DNA of 64,000 nt. Origin: Microbulbifer sp. SAOS-129_SWC (lineage in GTDB: Bacteria; Pseudomonadota; Gammaproteobacteria; Pseudomonadales; Cellvibrionaceae). Numbering within the stretch: the first letter of the stretch is position 1; every line of letters begins with the position of its first letter. The notes beneath the pieces are model-generated. The model worked only from the letters and a program-made list of their open reading frames with translations. It searched no databases and was not told where the DNA came from. The stretch covers positions 1,917,001-1,981,000 of the forward strand of contig NZ_CP155567.1 of NCBI RefSeq assembly GCF_039696035.1, given 5' to 3'. Below are positions 16,858 through 25,692 of this stretch, in pieces. A program made the translations under genes and the position numbers.

Positions 16858-18264
16858 ATGACGAGCATTATCCCCGTTATCCTTTGTGGCGGCTCCGGAA
16901 CGCGACTGTGGCCTAAATCCCGCAAGATGCTGCCAAAGCAACTTCTGAGCCTCACTGGGGAGCAGACGATGCTGCAGCAGACTCTGGAGCGGGTGCGCGG
17001 GTTTGATAAGCCGATTATCGTCTGTAACGAAGATCATCGGTTCATGGTGGCGCAGCAGGCCCAAGAAGTCGGCTTTAAAAACTTCACCATGATTACAGAA
17101 CCGGCGGGGCGCAATACTGCTCCGGCAATTGCGTTTGCCGCGATTGCTGCCGCTAACGAGAATGAGTCTGCCAACCTGCTAGTACTCCCCGCAGACCACC
17201 TGTTGGAAGATGTAGAGCAGTTTCATCGCGCAGTAGATATTGGCCTCGAGAAGTCCATGAGTGGTGGCCTGATCACGTTCGGCATAGTACCAACTGCTCC
17301 CGAGACTGGTTATGGCTATATCCAGAAGGCCGCAGGTGAAGACGATCAAGTTCGCCCGATTGCACAATTTGTCGAAAAGCCGGACAAAGCAACGGCCACG
17401 AAATATGTCGAGAGTGAAGAGTATTTCTGGAATGCAGGCATGTTCCTGTTTTCCGCGAAAAGCTTTCTTGAAGATCTTGGCGAGCATGCACCAAAAATAT
17501 ATCAAACCGCTGCCAGTGCAATGGAAAATGCCAAGGTCGAAAGTGACTTCGTAAAGCTGAAGCTTGACGATACCAATGCAATCCCCGAAGACAGCATCGA
17601 CTATGCAGTGATGGAAAAGACTAGTCGCGGCTTTGTTGTACCCTTGGCGTGCGGATGGTCAGATGTGGGTTCCTGGTCCTCGCTCTGGGAAGCACTGGAT
17701 AAGGATGAGCAGGGAAATGTCGCCCTCGGCGACGTGCTAATGGAGGATTGCAAAAATTCCCTGGTATTCGGTGAGGATCATTTAGTCGCCGCGGTTGGCG
17801 TTGAGAACCTTGTTATCGTCGACACCAAAAATGCAACATTGGTTGCGCCTAAAGACCGTGCACAGGAAGTCAAGGCCATTGTCAGTAAAATCAAGACTGC
17901 CGGTCGCGATGAACATGTAATTCATCGCGAAGTTGCTCGTCCTTGGGGTAAATATGACTCCATTGGTAGTGGCCCGCGTTTCCAGGTAAAGCGGATTACT
18001 GTGAATCCAGGAGCGAGCTTGTCCTTGCAAATGCACCATCATCGCGCAGAACACTGGGTTGTGGTATCGGGCACGGCGATCGTCGAGAGAGATGGGGAAG
18101 AAATAATGCTTTCCGAAAATGAAAGCGTATACATCCCGATTGGCGCTAAGCACCGGTTGCGCAATCCCGGCATTTTGCCCATAGAGCTGATTGAAGTGCA
18201 AAGTGGCAGCTACCTGGGAGAGGACGACATCGTGCGTTTTGATGATGTGTACGGACGTAATTAA
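16858..18264 (+). CDS. manC: Mannose-1-phosphate guanylyltransferase/mannose-6-phosphate isomerase
   Basis: A 468-aa bifunctional enzyme of the ManC/CpsB/AlgA type. The N-terminal nucleotidyltransferase (ILCGGSGTRLWPKSRK...PKQLL) makes GDP-mannose from GTP and mannose-1-phosphate. EPAGRNTAPAIAFAA and FVEKPD are also conserved. The C-terminal cupin (about residues 350-465: RPWGKYDSIG, LQMHHHRAEHWVVVSG, IPIGAKHRLRNPG) is the type II phosphomannose isomerase. GDP-mannose feeds gmd and fcl at 33.6-36.4 kb for GDP-fucose. No phosphomannomutase (manB) is in the window. Confidence 0.96.
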   Translation: MTSIIPVILCGGSGTRLWPKSRKMLPKQLLSLTGEQTMLQQTLERVRGFDKPIIVCNEDHRFMVAQQAQEVGFKNFTMITEPAGRNTAPAIAFAAIAAANENESANLLVLPADHLLEDVEQFHRAVDIGLEKSMSGGLITFGIVPTAPETGYGYIQKAAGEDDQVRPIAQFVEKPDKATATKYVESEEYFWNAGMFLFSAKSFLEDLGEHAPKIYQTAASAMENAKVESDFVKLKLDDTNAIPEDSIDYAVMEKTSRGFVVPLACGWSDVGSWSSLWEALDKDEQGNVALGDVLMEDCKNSLVFGEDHLVAAVGVENLVIVDTKNATLVAPKDRAQEVKAIVSKIKTAGRDEHVIHREVARPWGKYDSIGSGPRFQVKRITVNPGASLSLQMHHHRAEHWVVVSGTAIVERDGEEIMLSENESVYIPIGAKHRLRNPGILPIELIEVQSGSYLGEDDIVRFDDVYGRN

Positions 18265-18374
18265 CGGCTCGATCACTGAGATTAAACACGGGGTAGGGTG
18301 TTCCAGGCTTGATGGATCACCAGTTCTGTGTGCAAGACTAATCCCGGAACCAGAGACACCATGGGAGTTTCACT

Positions 18375-19733
18375 GTGAATAACCAACGTCAGGTATGGCC
18401 GGTAAAAGCTGTTATTGTTTGCTCGCCAGAGCGTCTCCACGCACATCGGTGGAGCATGCAGCTTGCTGAAGCGCTCGGTGGAGAGTTTGCAGAGCTCAAA
18501 AGTGCCCATGATCCAGCAGCGGTAATTGGTTTAGCGGCAAACAGAACTGAAACGCCGCGAATTTTATTCGCCCGTGCTCCAGAGCTGATCGACCCCAAAT
18601 TGGTAGAAGACGCCGTTATTCTGATTTTGGTGGACTCACCATCCGAATACGTTGCTCGAGAGCTGGAGCAGGGAGCTACTGTTACTGCGGAAAAGTGTGA
18701 TGTCTGGATGAAAGATACGCAGAATCAGCTCAACTTTTTCCAGCGAAACCGCGGCGCGTCAACATTACTCGTCACTCAGAACGATATTCGCACAAGACCT
18801 GAGGACTGCCTTGCGGCATTGGAGAGCAAGGGGTTGAATCTGGCGAAACTACCGGATTTTCCTCATGGATCTGCGGATCCGATGCTTGTGTTACTTGCAA
18901 ATCTGCTGGCGGAGCGACATACACGCAGCCGAAACCTCTACTTAGAAGTTTTAGTGGCTTCTTCGCTGATCCGCCAGGACGAAGAGTTAGGTACTGATTT
19001 TGAGCCCGATATGGGTGCGGTTAGTGCATACTTGCATGCACAGTTAGAGATACATAAGAAAGTTGAGCAGCTAAAACTTACAGCATCTTCGGAAGAAGCG
19101 CGATCTGAGCTTGAATCGGCACATTTGGAGATTCATCAGTTACAGGAAAAATTGGAGTCGGTTCATGGTGATTCAACTGAAAAAAGTAGAGAGCAGGTTG
19201 AGTTGCAGCAGGAGAAGCTCGGCCTGAGGGTAATTCTCGAAGAGCGTGAATCTGAACTTGAATTGGCACATTTGGAGATTCATCAGTTACAGGAAAAATT
19301 GGAGTCGGTTCACGTTGATTCAACTGAAAAAACTAAAGAGCGGGCTGAGTTGCACCAGAAGACGCTGGGCCCCCAGGGGGTAATTCCAGAAGAGTGGGAA
19401 TCTGAACTTGAATTAGCACATCTGCAGATTCACCAACTTCAGGAGAAACTTGAGGAACAGTATCTAAATTCAGCGAATAACGATGAAGCTGACAAAAAAT
19501 CAAACGTCGGCCAACAAGATTCGGGTGAACAAGATCTAAAGTTGGAGCTTGAGTTGGCGCTGCTACAGATTCATCAGCTTCAGGAAGAGCTGGAGATTTA
19601 CTATCAGAAGTATCTTCAGGAGTGCAAAAAACCCGTGGATCTGTTTGAAAAAATAGGCGGAGTTGTAGGGAGTGATACCCTGAGAGTATTGCGCTTGGCC
19701 CGTTCCCCGCAACATATTGGCCTTAGAGGCTAA
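18375..19733 (+). CDS. Polysaccharide-locus protein with recently amplified coiled-coil repeats
   Basis: I do not recognise the N-terminal 240 residues (VKAVIVCSPERLHAHRWSMQ). They look like an alpha/beta domain, possibly of P-loop or sulfotransferase-like topology, but without a clear motif. The C-terminal half is a coiled coil built of four units starting near residues 244, 293, 343 and 390, each with ELELAHLxIHQLQEKLE. Units 1 and 2 are almost identical in DNA as well, so they duplicated recently. The LQIHQLQEELE string also occurs beside glycosyltransferases in other capsule loci, where it may scaffold the enzymes. The start is GTG with GGGAG upstream. The protein is soluble, with no signal peptide. 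Confidence 0.6.
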   Translation: MNNQRQVWPVKAVIVCSPERLHAHRWSMQLAEALGGEFAELKSAHDPAAVIGLAANRTETPRILFARAPELIDPKLVEDAVILILVDSPSEYVARELEQGATVTAEKCDVWMKDTQNQLNFFQRNRGASTLLVTQNDIRTRPEDCLAALESKGLNLAKLPDFPHGSADPMLVLLANLLAERHTRSRNLYLEVLVASSLIRQDEELGTDFEPDMGAVSAYLHAQLEIHKKVEQLKLTASSEEARSELESAHLEIHQLQEKLESVHGDSTEKSREQVELQQEKLGLRVILEERESELELAHLEIHQLQEKLESVHVDSTEKTKERAELHQKTLGPQGVIPEEWESELELAHLQIHQLQEKLEEQYLNSANNDEADKKSNVGQQDSGEQDLKLELELALLQIHQLQEELEIYYQKYLQECKKPVDLFEKIGGVVGSDTLRVLRLARSPQHIGLRG

Positions 19734-19741
19734 TTGGGCGT

Positions 19742-21079
19742 ATGCGATCTACATCGAAACATCGACTAATTGTCCTTGATCCTGCTCTGGGCCCCAAAGG
19801 GGGGCACCACGTAGCTTTGCTGGATAGGCTTCGTGCGGCTGGAGCAGTTGGCGATATTTCGATACCTGTGGATTGTTATGGAAGTAAGAATTTGTCGGTA
19901 AACCAGGACATACGGTCTGGAGCTGATAATGTCCAGACCATTCCCTTTTTTAGTACAGAATTCTATCGCTATTACGCCGAAACACCAGGCTTGGCTGCTG
20001 CCAATCACTATATAGCCACACTGGCGAAAGAGTATTTGTTGGCATTGGAGCACGTAATCAAAGATCACTTGCCTGCTAGTGAGGCTGTCGGCAAAGGGCA
20101 TCACGAACGAATAAAGACCAAGCAATTACTGATTTTTTATCCCGCCATGCAGTGGGTACACCTGATGGCGTTAAATTTGGCTATGCAGCAAGTCAGTAAT
20201 ACGGGGCCAAATCTGAAAGTCGAGCATCGCCTGTGTCTAATGTACAACCCTGGTAGAGACTATAGCGGTGAAGTTATCAATGCTACCGAGTGGCTAAGCT
20301 ACAAGCTGGCGTGTAAATCCTTAGCTGAATTTGCAAACGTCAAGATGTTTGCCTCGGATCAGGAACTAGCTGACCACTACGGCCATTTGCTTGAACTTGA
20401 TAAACCGATGCGGCTGCACCCACAGTACCTAGTTCAGCTCGGGCAGCCGCGGGAGTTGCAGAAAGTTGATAAGCAGGGGCAATCAATAGGACTCTATTTT
20501 GGCGACGCCAAGGTTGAAAAAGGCTTTACACAGTTGCCAGATCTTATTGAGCGCTTGATTCCGGCAATTGGTGAGAATGACAAGATAGTGATCCAGTACG
20601 TCTCCCAAGGTAATTGCCGGAGCGTGCTGGCTGCAGAAGAGCAGATTCAGGATATTGCTGAAAGAGAACCTCGCCTTAGAGTGACTCCCAGCTATTTATC
20701 CTCGGAGCAAATGCAGACGATCTTGTCATCTCTAGATCTATTTGTATTTACATATGATGCGATGCACTACAGGAACAAGTCTTCGGGTTTTCTGTGGATG
20801 CTCGCAGACAAGGCCTGCAAGCTGATATTCCTGGGTGAATCCTGGCTTGTTCGGGAAGCTAAACGTTTAGGGATGAACGCATATTTGTGTGGAGTTCGCG
20901 ATCTGCCTGATTTTCTTCACTGCTTGCTGGCCGAAGCAAATCAGGAAAATATCGAAAGATCAGAGGCTATTCCGCTGACAGTCGACGCACCTGTCCGAGA
21001 CTACCGGAAGCGGCTGAATTCCTCATTTTTTGACTGGCTTTTATCCGATGCGCGAGATTACTCGCTAATGGGGCAATAG
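19742..21079 (+). CDS. GT-B-type glycosyltransferase (GT4-like)
   Basis: A 445-aa protein. The N-terminal part starts LIVLDPALGPKGGHHVALLD, like the donor/acceptor loop of GT-B enzymes. The C-terminal part (from about residue 240: SIGLYFGDAKVEKGFTQLP, then VTPSYLSSEQMQTILSSLDLFVFTYD and KSSGFLWMLADKACKLI) matches the nucleotide-sugar-binding half of glycosyltransferase family 4-like proteins. It likely adds a sugar to the repeat unit on the cytoplasmic side. The donor cannot be told by eye. It starts 9 bases after the coiled-coil gene, in the same transcription unit. Confidence 0.7.
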   Translation: MRSTSKHRLIVLDPALGPKGGHHVALLDRLRAAGAVGDISIPVDCYGSKNLSVNQDIRSGADNVQTIPFFSTEFYRYYAETPGLAAANHYIATLAKEYLLALEHVIKDHLPASEAVGKGHHERIKTKQLLIFYPAMQWVHLMALNLAMQQVSNTGPNLKVEHRLCLMYNPGRDYSGEVINATEWLSYKLACKSLAEFANVKMFASDQELADHYGHLLELDKPMRLHPQYLVQLGQPRELQKVDKQGQSIGLYFGDAKVEKGFTQLPDLIERLIPAIGENDKIVIQYVSQGNCRSVLAAEEQIQDIAEREPRLRVTPSYLSSEQMQTILSSLDLFVFTYDAMHYRNKSSGFLWMLADKACKLIFLGESWLVREAKRLGMNAYLCGVRDLPDFLHCLLAEANQENIERSEAIPLTVDAPVRDYRKRLNSSFFDWLLSDARDYSLMGQ

Positions 21080-21133
21080 TAAGAGAGTGCCTATGAAAGC
21101 TTTATCTAGCGTGAATTCTGATCGGAGAACAAA

Positions 21134-22357
21134 ATGCTGAGTGATTTTCTGAGTGGCCTCAAGCAATCGGGGGCGGCGGTTAATAACGTTGTCTATCTGG
21201 GAGCTGGTGCCTGCCCAGATTTCCCAAAAATCAAGGAGCTCCAACCGGCAAATATCGTACTAGTTGAAGCCAATAGGCGGATAGCTGGAAAGTTAAAGAG
21301 TGCGTGCGAAGATGATAACAACGTTGTTGTACTCGAAAAATTGGTGGTCGCTGAAGGCGAGAAGGAGTCGCGTTTACTGGTTACGAATCTGCCTTCGTTT
21401 AGCTCAGTTTTAGAGCCGGAAGCTCTCTCTGAATATTATCCAAATATACGAATTGTCCATAGAGACATTGTGTCTTCGATAACTTTGCCGGAAATCTGTG
21501 AAGAATATGCCATCGGCATGGAAGTAGAATCTCATATGCTGGAAACAGCTTCGCGGGCGATGAACGTCCTGATAGTTGACTTGCCTGGCTATGAAGTAAA
21601 ACTGATATCTTCTTGTTCGCCCAAGCTTCTTACTAATTTTGACCGCATTCTGTGCCGAGTCTCTAAAGAGGTTCTTTATGCTGAGTCGCAGTCATTAACC
21701 GAGCTCAATGCGACCTTCCATCGAGCACATTTTGTTACTGAGGTGGAGGATGGCCCTGATTACCCATTTGCGTCGTTAACGGCATCTCAAGATAACTTAT
21801 CAAGACTTTACTCGAAACTAGAAGAAGCAAAGGCTAAGAACTCGGAGCAAAAGCAGCAATTGAACAACTTGCGTACAGAACTTAAAGAAGTAAAGAGTAG
21901 CAACTCGGAACAAAAGCAGCAACTGAAAAACTTGCGTGTAGAACTTCAGGAAGCAAAGGAGAGAAATGAAAAGCTCAAGCAGAATTTGACGAGCGTGCGT
22001 GGCGAGTTGCAGGAGTCGCGGAATTCTGAGCAGGCCTTAGTAAAAGAAAAAGAGCAGGTGCAGAGGGAATATGCGACTTTGCATGCGGAAATGACTGCAT
22101 TGAGGGAAAAGCATGTTGAGCTTGAATCCCTGGTGGAAAACTCTACGCGTGAATTTCAAGCGTCATTGCAATCTAAGAAGGACGAGTTGGACGAACTCAG
22201 TGAATTAAAGAAACATTTGGAAGCTGACTGTGAGCGGCTGAAAAAAGATAATCAAGAATTAAAATATCGCCGTGACCTCATAGATCAGGAAGTGTTTAAA
22301 GTCGAGAGTCAACTTGAGCTTATTAAAGATATAGTTCTTCGGGATAAGGCATTTTGA
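21134..22357 (+). CDS. FkbM-like domain protein with long C-terminal coiled coil
   Basis: The N-terminal part (about residues 1-215) resembles a degenerate FkbM-type SAM methyltransferase: VVYLGAGACPDFPKI where the SAM site would be, VLVEANRR, and VLIVDLPGYEVKLI near the expected acidic motif (here D-L-P-G instead of D-x-E-G). The C-terminal part (about 220-405) is a charged coiled coil with three 21-residue repeats (NSEQKQQLNNLRTELKEVKS and variants). Loss of the D-x-E-G motif suggests it may bind rather than methylate. It may be a scaffold paired with the FkbM gene that starts one base after it. Function is inferred. Confidence 0.55.
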   Translation: MLSDFLSGLKQSGAAVNNVVYLGAGACPDFPKIKELQPANIVLVEANRRIAGKLKSACEDDNNVVVLEKLVVAEGEKESRLLVTNLPSFSSVLEPEALSEYYPNIRIVHRDIVSSITLPEICEEYAIGMEVESHMLETASRAMNVLIVDLPGYEVKLISSCSPKLLTNFDRILCRVSKEVLYAESQSLTELNATFHRAHFVTEVEDGPDYPFASLTASQDNLSRLYSKLEEAKAKNSEQKQQLNNLRTELKEVKSSNSEQKQQLKNLRVELQEAKERNEKLKQNLTSVRGELQESRNSEQALVKEKEQVQREYATLHAEMTALREKHVELESLVENSTREFQASLQSKKDELDELSELKKHLEADCERLKKDNQELKYRRDLIDQEVFKVESQLELIKDIVLRDKAF

Positions 22358-22358
22358 T

Positions 22359-23705
22359 ATGACTGTTGAACATGATTGCGATAATTTTTCAGAAGCAGAG
22401 GTTGATGGACAGGACCCGCCCAAGGATATTGGGACGTTATTAATGGGCCTTATGGAAGAAGCCAATGGTGAGTTGTTGGCTGAAATGAAGGCAAGCTGGT
22501 ATTTCGGTCAATGGGATAAGTTGGCCAGTATCTCCCTCAATGAATGTCCACATGACTCCGATTTAGCAATAATCGCTGCGTTAAAAGCGGCCGGACATCA
22601 GCAGCTTAATGAAATTGACGAGTGCAAAAAGTATGTGCGTTTGGCGCGTAGGTTGGGATGTGATGAAAGACTTGTCGCACGTCTTTTAATTGCAGGTGTC
22701 CACAATTCTTTAGGAAAGATTTCTGCCTTGAAGGGGGAGGATACTGCTTCGCTTGACCATTTTGATGCTGCAGTCAATGTCGGAGGAGTGTCGAGCCGCC
22801 GGAGTTTGGCGCGTCAGTCACGAGCGGTAACAGAAATGGCAAAAATTGGCTTGTTGCCGCAAGCCTCAAAATTGTTAAAAACCGAACTGGAAGTCATTAG
22901 GGGCGATGATTTCAGGGGTGGCTATTTTTCCGAAAAATTGAAGGTTCTTGAGACAGAGGTCGATCTGATCAACCATCAGTTGTCGTTAGCATACAAAAAG
23001 TCACAGCTATATCGAAGAAATGGTGATGAAGCCTTGGAATCTACTGGCCCTGAGGTTGGTCGTAGTAGTGGACAATTGGAAGAATTGTCCCCTTCACAGC
23101 TGGGACAAGATTTGTGGGTTTTGGAAAAAACAAATTTTAAGCGAAACGGATTCTTTGTTGAGTTTGGGGCAACGGATGGAGTACTTCTCAGTAATACTTA
23201 CTTACTTGAAAAAGAGTTTGGCTGGAATGGGATATGTGCTGAGCCGAACCCTCAATTTTTTGCGGAATTAAAGAAGAATCGTGACTGCACTGTGGCTGAT
23301 GCCTGTATTTATTCAAAAACAGGTGAGGAAGTAGAGTTTGTTCTTGCAAAGGAATATGGTGGTGTCGCTGATGAAGCCAGGTCGGGAGCTCATGGGCAAA
23401 AAGTTGCTGCTTATGACTCCATTGGCGAAAAGATTAAATTAAAGACAATTTCGCTTCACGATTTTTTGGTTGCGAATGGCGCGCCCAAAAATATCGATTA
23501 CTTGAGCGTGGATACGGAAGGCACGGAATACAGTATTCTCAAGGACTTTCCGTTCGATTATTGGTCGATAGGTTGTTTGACCGTTGAGCATAATTTTGAG
23601 CCCCAGAGAGAGCTTTTATTTGAACTTCTTACTAATGTAGGTTATGTGAGAGAAGAGCGTAAATGGGACGATTTCTATTTTATGCCCGATTTTTTTGAAG
23701 TATGA
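22359..23705 (+). CDS. FkbM-family methyltransferase with helical N-terminal extension
   Basis: The C-terminal domain (about residues 243-445) is a typical FkbM SAM-dependent methyltransferase: SQLGQDLWVLEKTNF, GFFVEFGATDGVLLSNTYLL (SAM site), CAEPNPQFFAELKKN and DYLSVDTEGTEYSILKDF (acidic motif). FkbM enzymes O-methylate sugars or peptides. Here the likely target is the locus glycan. The N-terminal 240 residues are helical and TPR-like (ALKAAGHQQLNEIDECKKYV). It starts one base after the previous gene, so it is translationally coupled. The 365-base gap after it ends this sub-cluster. Confidence 0.8.
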   Translation: MTVEHDCDNFSEAEVDGQDPPKDIGTLLMGLMEEANGELLAEMKASWYFGQWDKLASISLNECPHDSDLAIIAALKAAGHQQLNEIDECKKYVRLARRLGCDERLVARLLIAGVHNSLGKISALKGEDTASLDHFDAAVNVGGVSSRRSLARQSRAVTEMAKIGLLPQASKLLKTELEVIRGDDFRGGYFSEKLKVLETEVDLINHQLSLAYKKSQLYRRNGDEALESTGPEVGRSSGQLEELSPSQLGQDLWVLEKTNFKRNGFFVEFGATDGVLLSNTYLLEKEFGWNGICAEPNPQFFAELKKNRDCTVADACIYSKTGEEVEFVLAKEYGGVADEARSGAHGQKVAAYDSIGEKIKLKTISLHDFLVANGAPKNIDYLSVDTEGTEYSILKDFPFDYWSIGCLTVEHNFEPQRELLFELLTNVGYVREERKWDDFYFMPDFFEV

Positions 23706-24070
23706 AAAGTATGACGAAAAGATAAATATTTTTTAGTTGTTCTTTTAGGATTTTATGCAAACTTTAATAAAAATAACCGGATCAATTTTGAATCAAGGAC
23801 GTCGAATAAATGCTACTGTCTGATAATTTTCCAGTACTTTCGGTGGAAGGCGAACTTTTACTCGAAAACTTGTTTGATACTTTCGAGAAAGTCGTGAAAA
23901 GCTAAGTTTAAATCATTGCAATAGTTTTTGGACATGTTTGAATCGTTTCTACTGGCGGGCCCCTGGTAGCGTTAGTGGAAACTTTTCAGGTAAAAATTCT
24001 CGCATGTGTGATAGGCGTAAATGTATCATAGTCGCTTATCTAGAAGTTTTGTAGGTATTGGTTCACATTA
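23706..24070 (+). promoter_or_regulatory. Non-coding gap with ops-like element
   Basis: An AT-rich gap that divides two parts of the locus. GGTAGCGT (23965-23972) within CCCCTGGTAGCGTTAG matches the ops core, 99 bases before the next gene, and shares GTAGCGTTAG with the rfbA leader. A 31-codon ORF lies at 23810-23905 with AAGGA ten bases upstream (ends LLLENLFDTFEKVVKS). It could be a leader peptide or a remnant, and I would not call it a gene without support. No terminator hairpin is obvious. Confidence 0.4.
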
Positions 24071-24769
24071 ATGGGTAAAGAAATCATCAAAAATATTTTT
24101 CATGATCGCCATTTAGGTGAAAGGGCAGTGATCGTATGTAATGGTCCGTCTTTGAATGATATGGACCTAAGCTTCCTTAAAAATGAAATTGTTTTTGGGT
24201 TAAACAAAATATATCTGGGGTTTCACAGATTCGGTTTTTATCCTAAATATTATGTTGCGGTTAATGAAAAAGTTTTGAGGCAGTCGGCGCGGGAGATAGA
24301 TAGGCTTACTTGTGTAAAATTTCTGAGTGACCGCTGTGGGCAAATGTTTCGCAATAACGCGCTGACCCACATATTGCGAACCGGAAACCCTTACGCAAGA
24401 TTTTGCAAAGATATTACCAAGGGACTTGAAGAGGGTTGGACCGTAACTTATGCGGCCTTACAGGTTGCTTTTTTTATGGGGTTTAAGGAGGTCTATATCA
24501 TTGGCATGGATCACAGGTTTGAGTATTCCGGGGCGCCCAATCAAGCCAGTTATATGAAGGGTGAAGATAAAAATCACTTTAGTTCTGAGTATTTTTCTCA
24601 ATGTGAATGGGATAATCCGGATCTGAGAAATTCAGAAAAGTCTTATCAGATAGCCAACGAAACATTTCAATCAGTAGGTCGTAATATCTTCGATTGCACT
24701 GTGGGTGGGGCGTGCGACATATTCGAGAAAAGAGATTATAAAAAAATTTTTGGGTTGTCAGCAGGGTAG
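24071..24769 (+). CDS. DUF115/MptE-like protein, putative glycosyltransferase-type
   Basis: A 232-aa protein with the DUF115 (PF01973) pattern: AVIVCNGPSLNDMDLSFL near residue 20, then TVTYAALQVAFFMGFKEVYIIGMDHRF near residue 140. The family includes archaeal MptE pterin pyrophosphokinase, and related sequences are found in flagellin-glycosylating Maf proteins and sialyltransferase-like enzymes. In a glycan locus that also encodes a CMP-sugar synthetase, a transferase of an acidic sugar from CMP is the most plausible role, but this is inference. The homologous domain at residues 155-380 of the 28998-31667 gene is a paralogue. Confidence 0.75.
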   Translation: MGKEIIKNIFHDRHLGERAVIVCNGPSLNDMDLSFLKNEIVFGLNKIYLGFHRFGFYPKYYVAVNEKVLRQSAREIDRLTCVKFLSDRCGQMFRNNALTHILRTGNPYARFCKDITKGLEEGWTVTYAALQVAFFMGFKEVYIIGMDHRFEYSGAPNQASYMKGEDKNHFSSEYFSQCEWDNPDLRNSEKSYQIANETFQSVGRNIFDCTVGGACDIFEKRDYKKIFGLSAG

Positions 24770-24774
24770 GCATC

Positions 24775-25686
24775 ATGAATGTAAAGATCTTTTCTGAGCA
24801 TGAATGCCAACTTGGAGAATCTCCTGTTTATCACCCGGGAAGGAATTCGATCTTTTGGTTAGATATCTTGAACCAGGAAATGTTCGCGAAGGCAGTCGAC
24901 AGTAGCGCACATGCTTACGATGAAAGATGGAGGTTGCCAGAAATGGCATCAGCACTCGCGTTGGATGCGAGCAACAATGATCTGATATGGATGGTGACCG
25001 ATAAATCTTTTGGCTATTTCGATCTCGGCTGTTCTGAATACACAGCAGTAGCCACTCTCGATCTTGTCAAGGGGATGAGAGCAAATGATGGTGGTGTTGG
25101 GTTAGATGGACAATTTTGGTTCGGCACAATGGAGTTCGAACCGTCCGGTAAACATGGTTCACTTTTTTCTGTGAGTCAGCAGGGTGCGCTTAACAAGTAT
25201 GAATTCGATATCGGTATTCCAAATACTTTTTGCTGGGATGCAGGAGAGCGAAAATTCATTGTGAGTGATTCGTTTGTACAGAAGACATTTTCATTTTCAG
25301 CTCTCGCTGATGATGAAATTAATAACGAGTTCTCGCTAGAAGAAAATGCTACTTTACTCGATACCTCGAAAAAGATGGGAGTTACTCCTGATGGAGGCTG
25401 CCTGGACACCGAAGGAAATCTCTGGCTTGCCCTCTGGGGAGGGGCTGCTGTAGCTTGCATTAATAACGATGGCGTATGTAAAAAGAATATATCGATTCCA
25501 GTACCGCAACCCACTAGTTGCTGTTTTGGTGGGGGGAGTAACAACCTCCTGTTCATATCTTCAGCATACGATGGAATGACGGACGAGCAACGATCTAAAT
25601 ATCCAGAATCTGGAAAAATTTTCGTCGTCGAAACACCATTTCGAGGCGCAGATGTCGCTAGGTACCAGTTTTTAGGGGGAGGCTAA
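24775..25686 (+). CDS. SMP-30/gluconolactonase-family protein
   Basis: A 303-aa six-bladed propeller of the regucalcin/gluconolactonase type: CQLGESPVYHPGRNSIFWLDI (metal-binding Glu), RANDGGVGLDGQFWFGTM (Asn/Asp ligands), and VTPDGGCLDTEGNLWLALWGG. These metal-dependent enzymes hydrolyse aldonolactones or related sugar lactones in the cytosol. No signal peptide is visible. Between a DUF115 gene and a CMP-transferase, it probably acts in the synthesis of an acidic sugar precursor, with the 2-hydroxyacid dehydrogenase and SDR downstream. It starts 5 bases after the DUF115 gene. Confidence 0.85.
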   Translation: MNVKIFSEHECQLGESPVYHPGRNSIFWLDILNQEMFAKAVDSSAHAYDERWRLPEMASALALDASNNDLIWMVTDKSFGYFDLGCSEYTAVATLDLVKGMRANDGGVGLDGQFWFGTMEFEPSGKHGSLFSVSQQGALNKYEFDIGIPNTFCWDAGERKFIVSDSFVQKTFSFSALADDEINNEFSLEENATLLDTSKKMGVTPDGGCLDTEGNLWLALWGGAAVACINNDGVCKKNISIPVPQPTSCCFGGGSNNLLFISSAYDGMTDEQRSKYPESGKIFVVETPFRGADVARYQFLGGG

Positions 25687-25692
25687 ATTATC

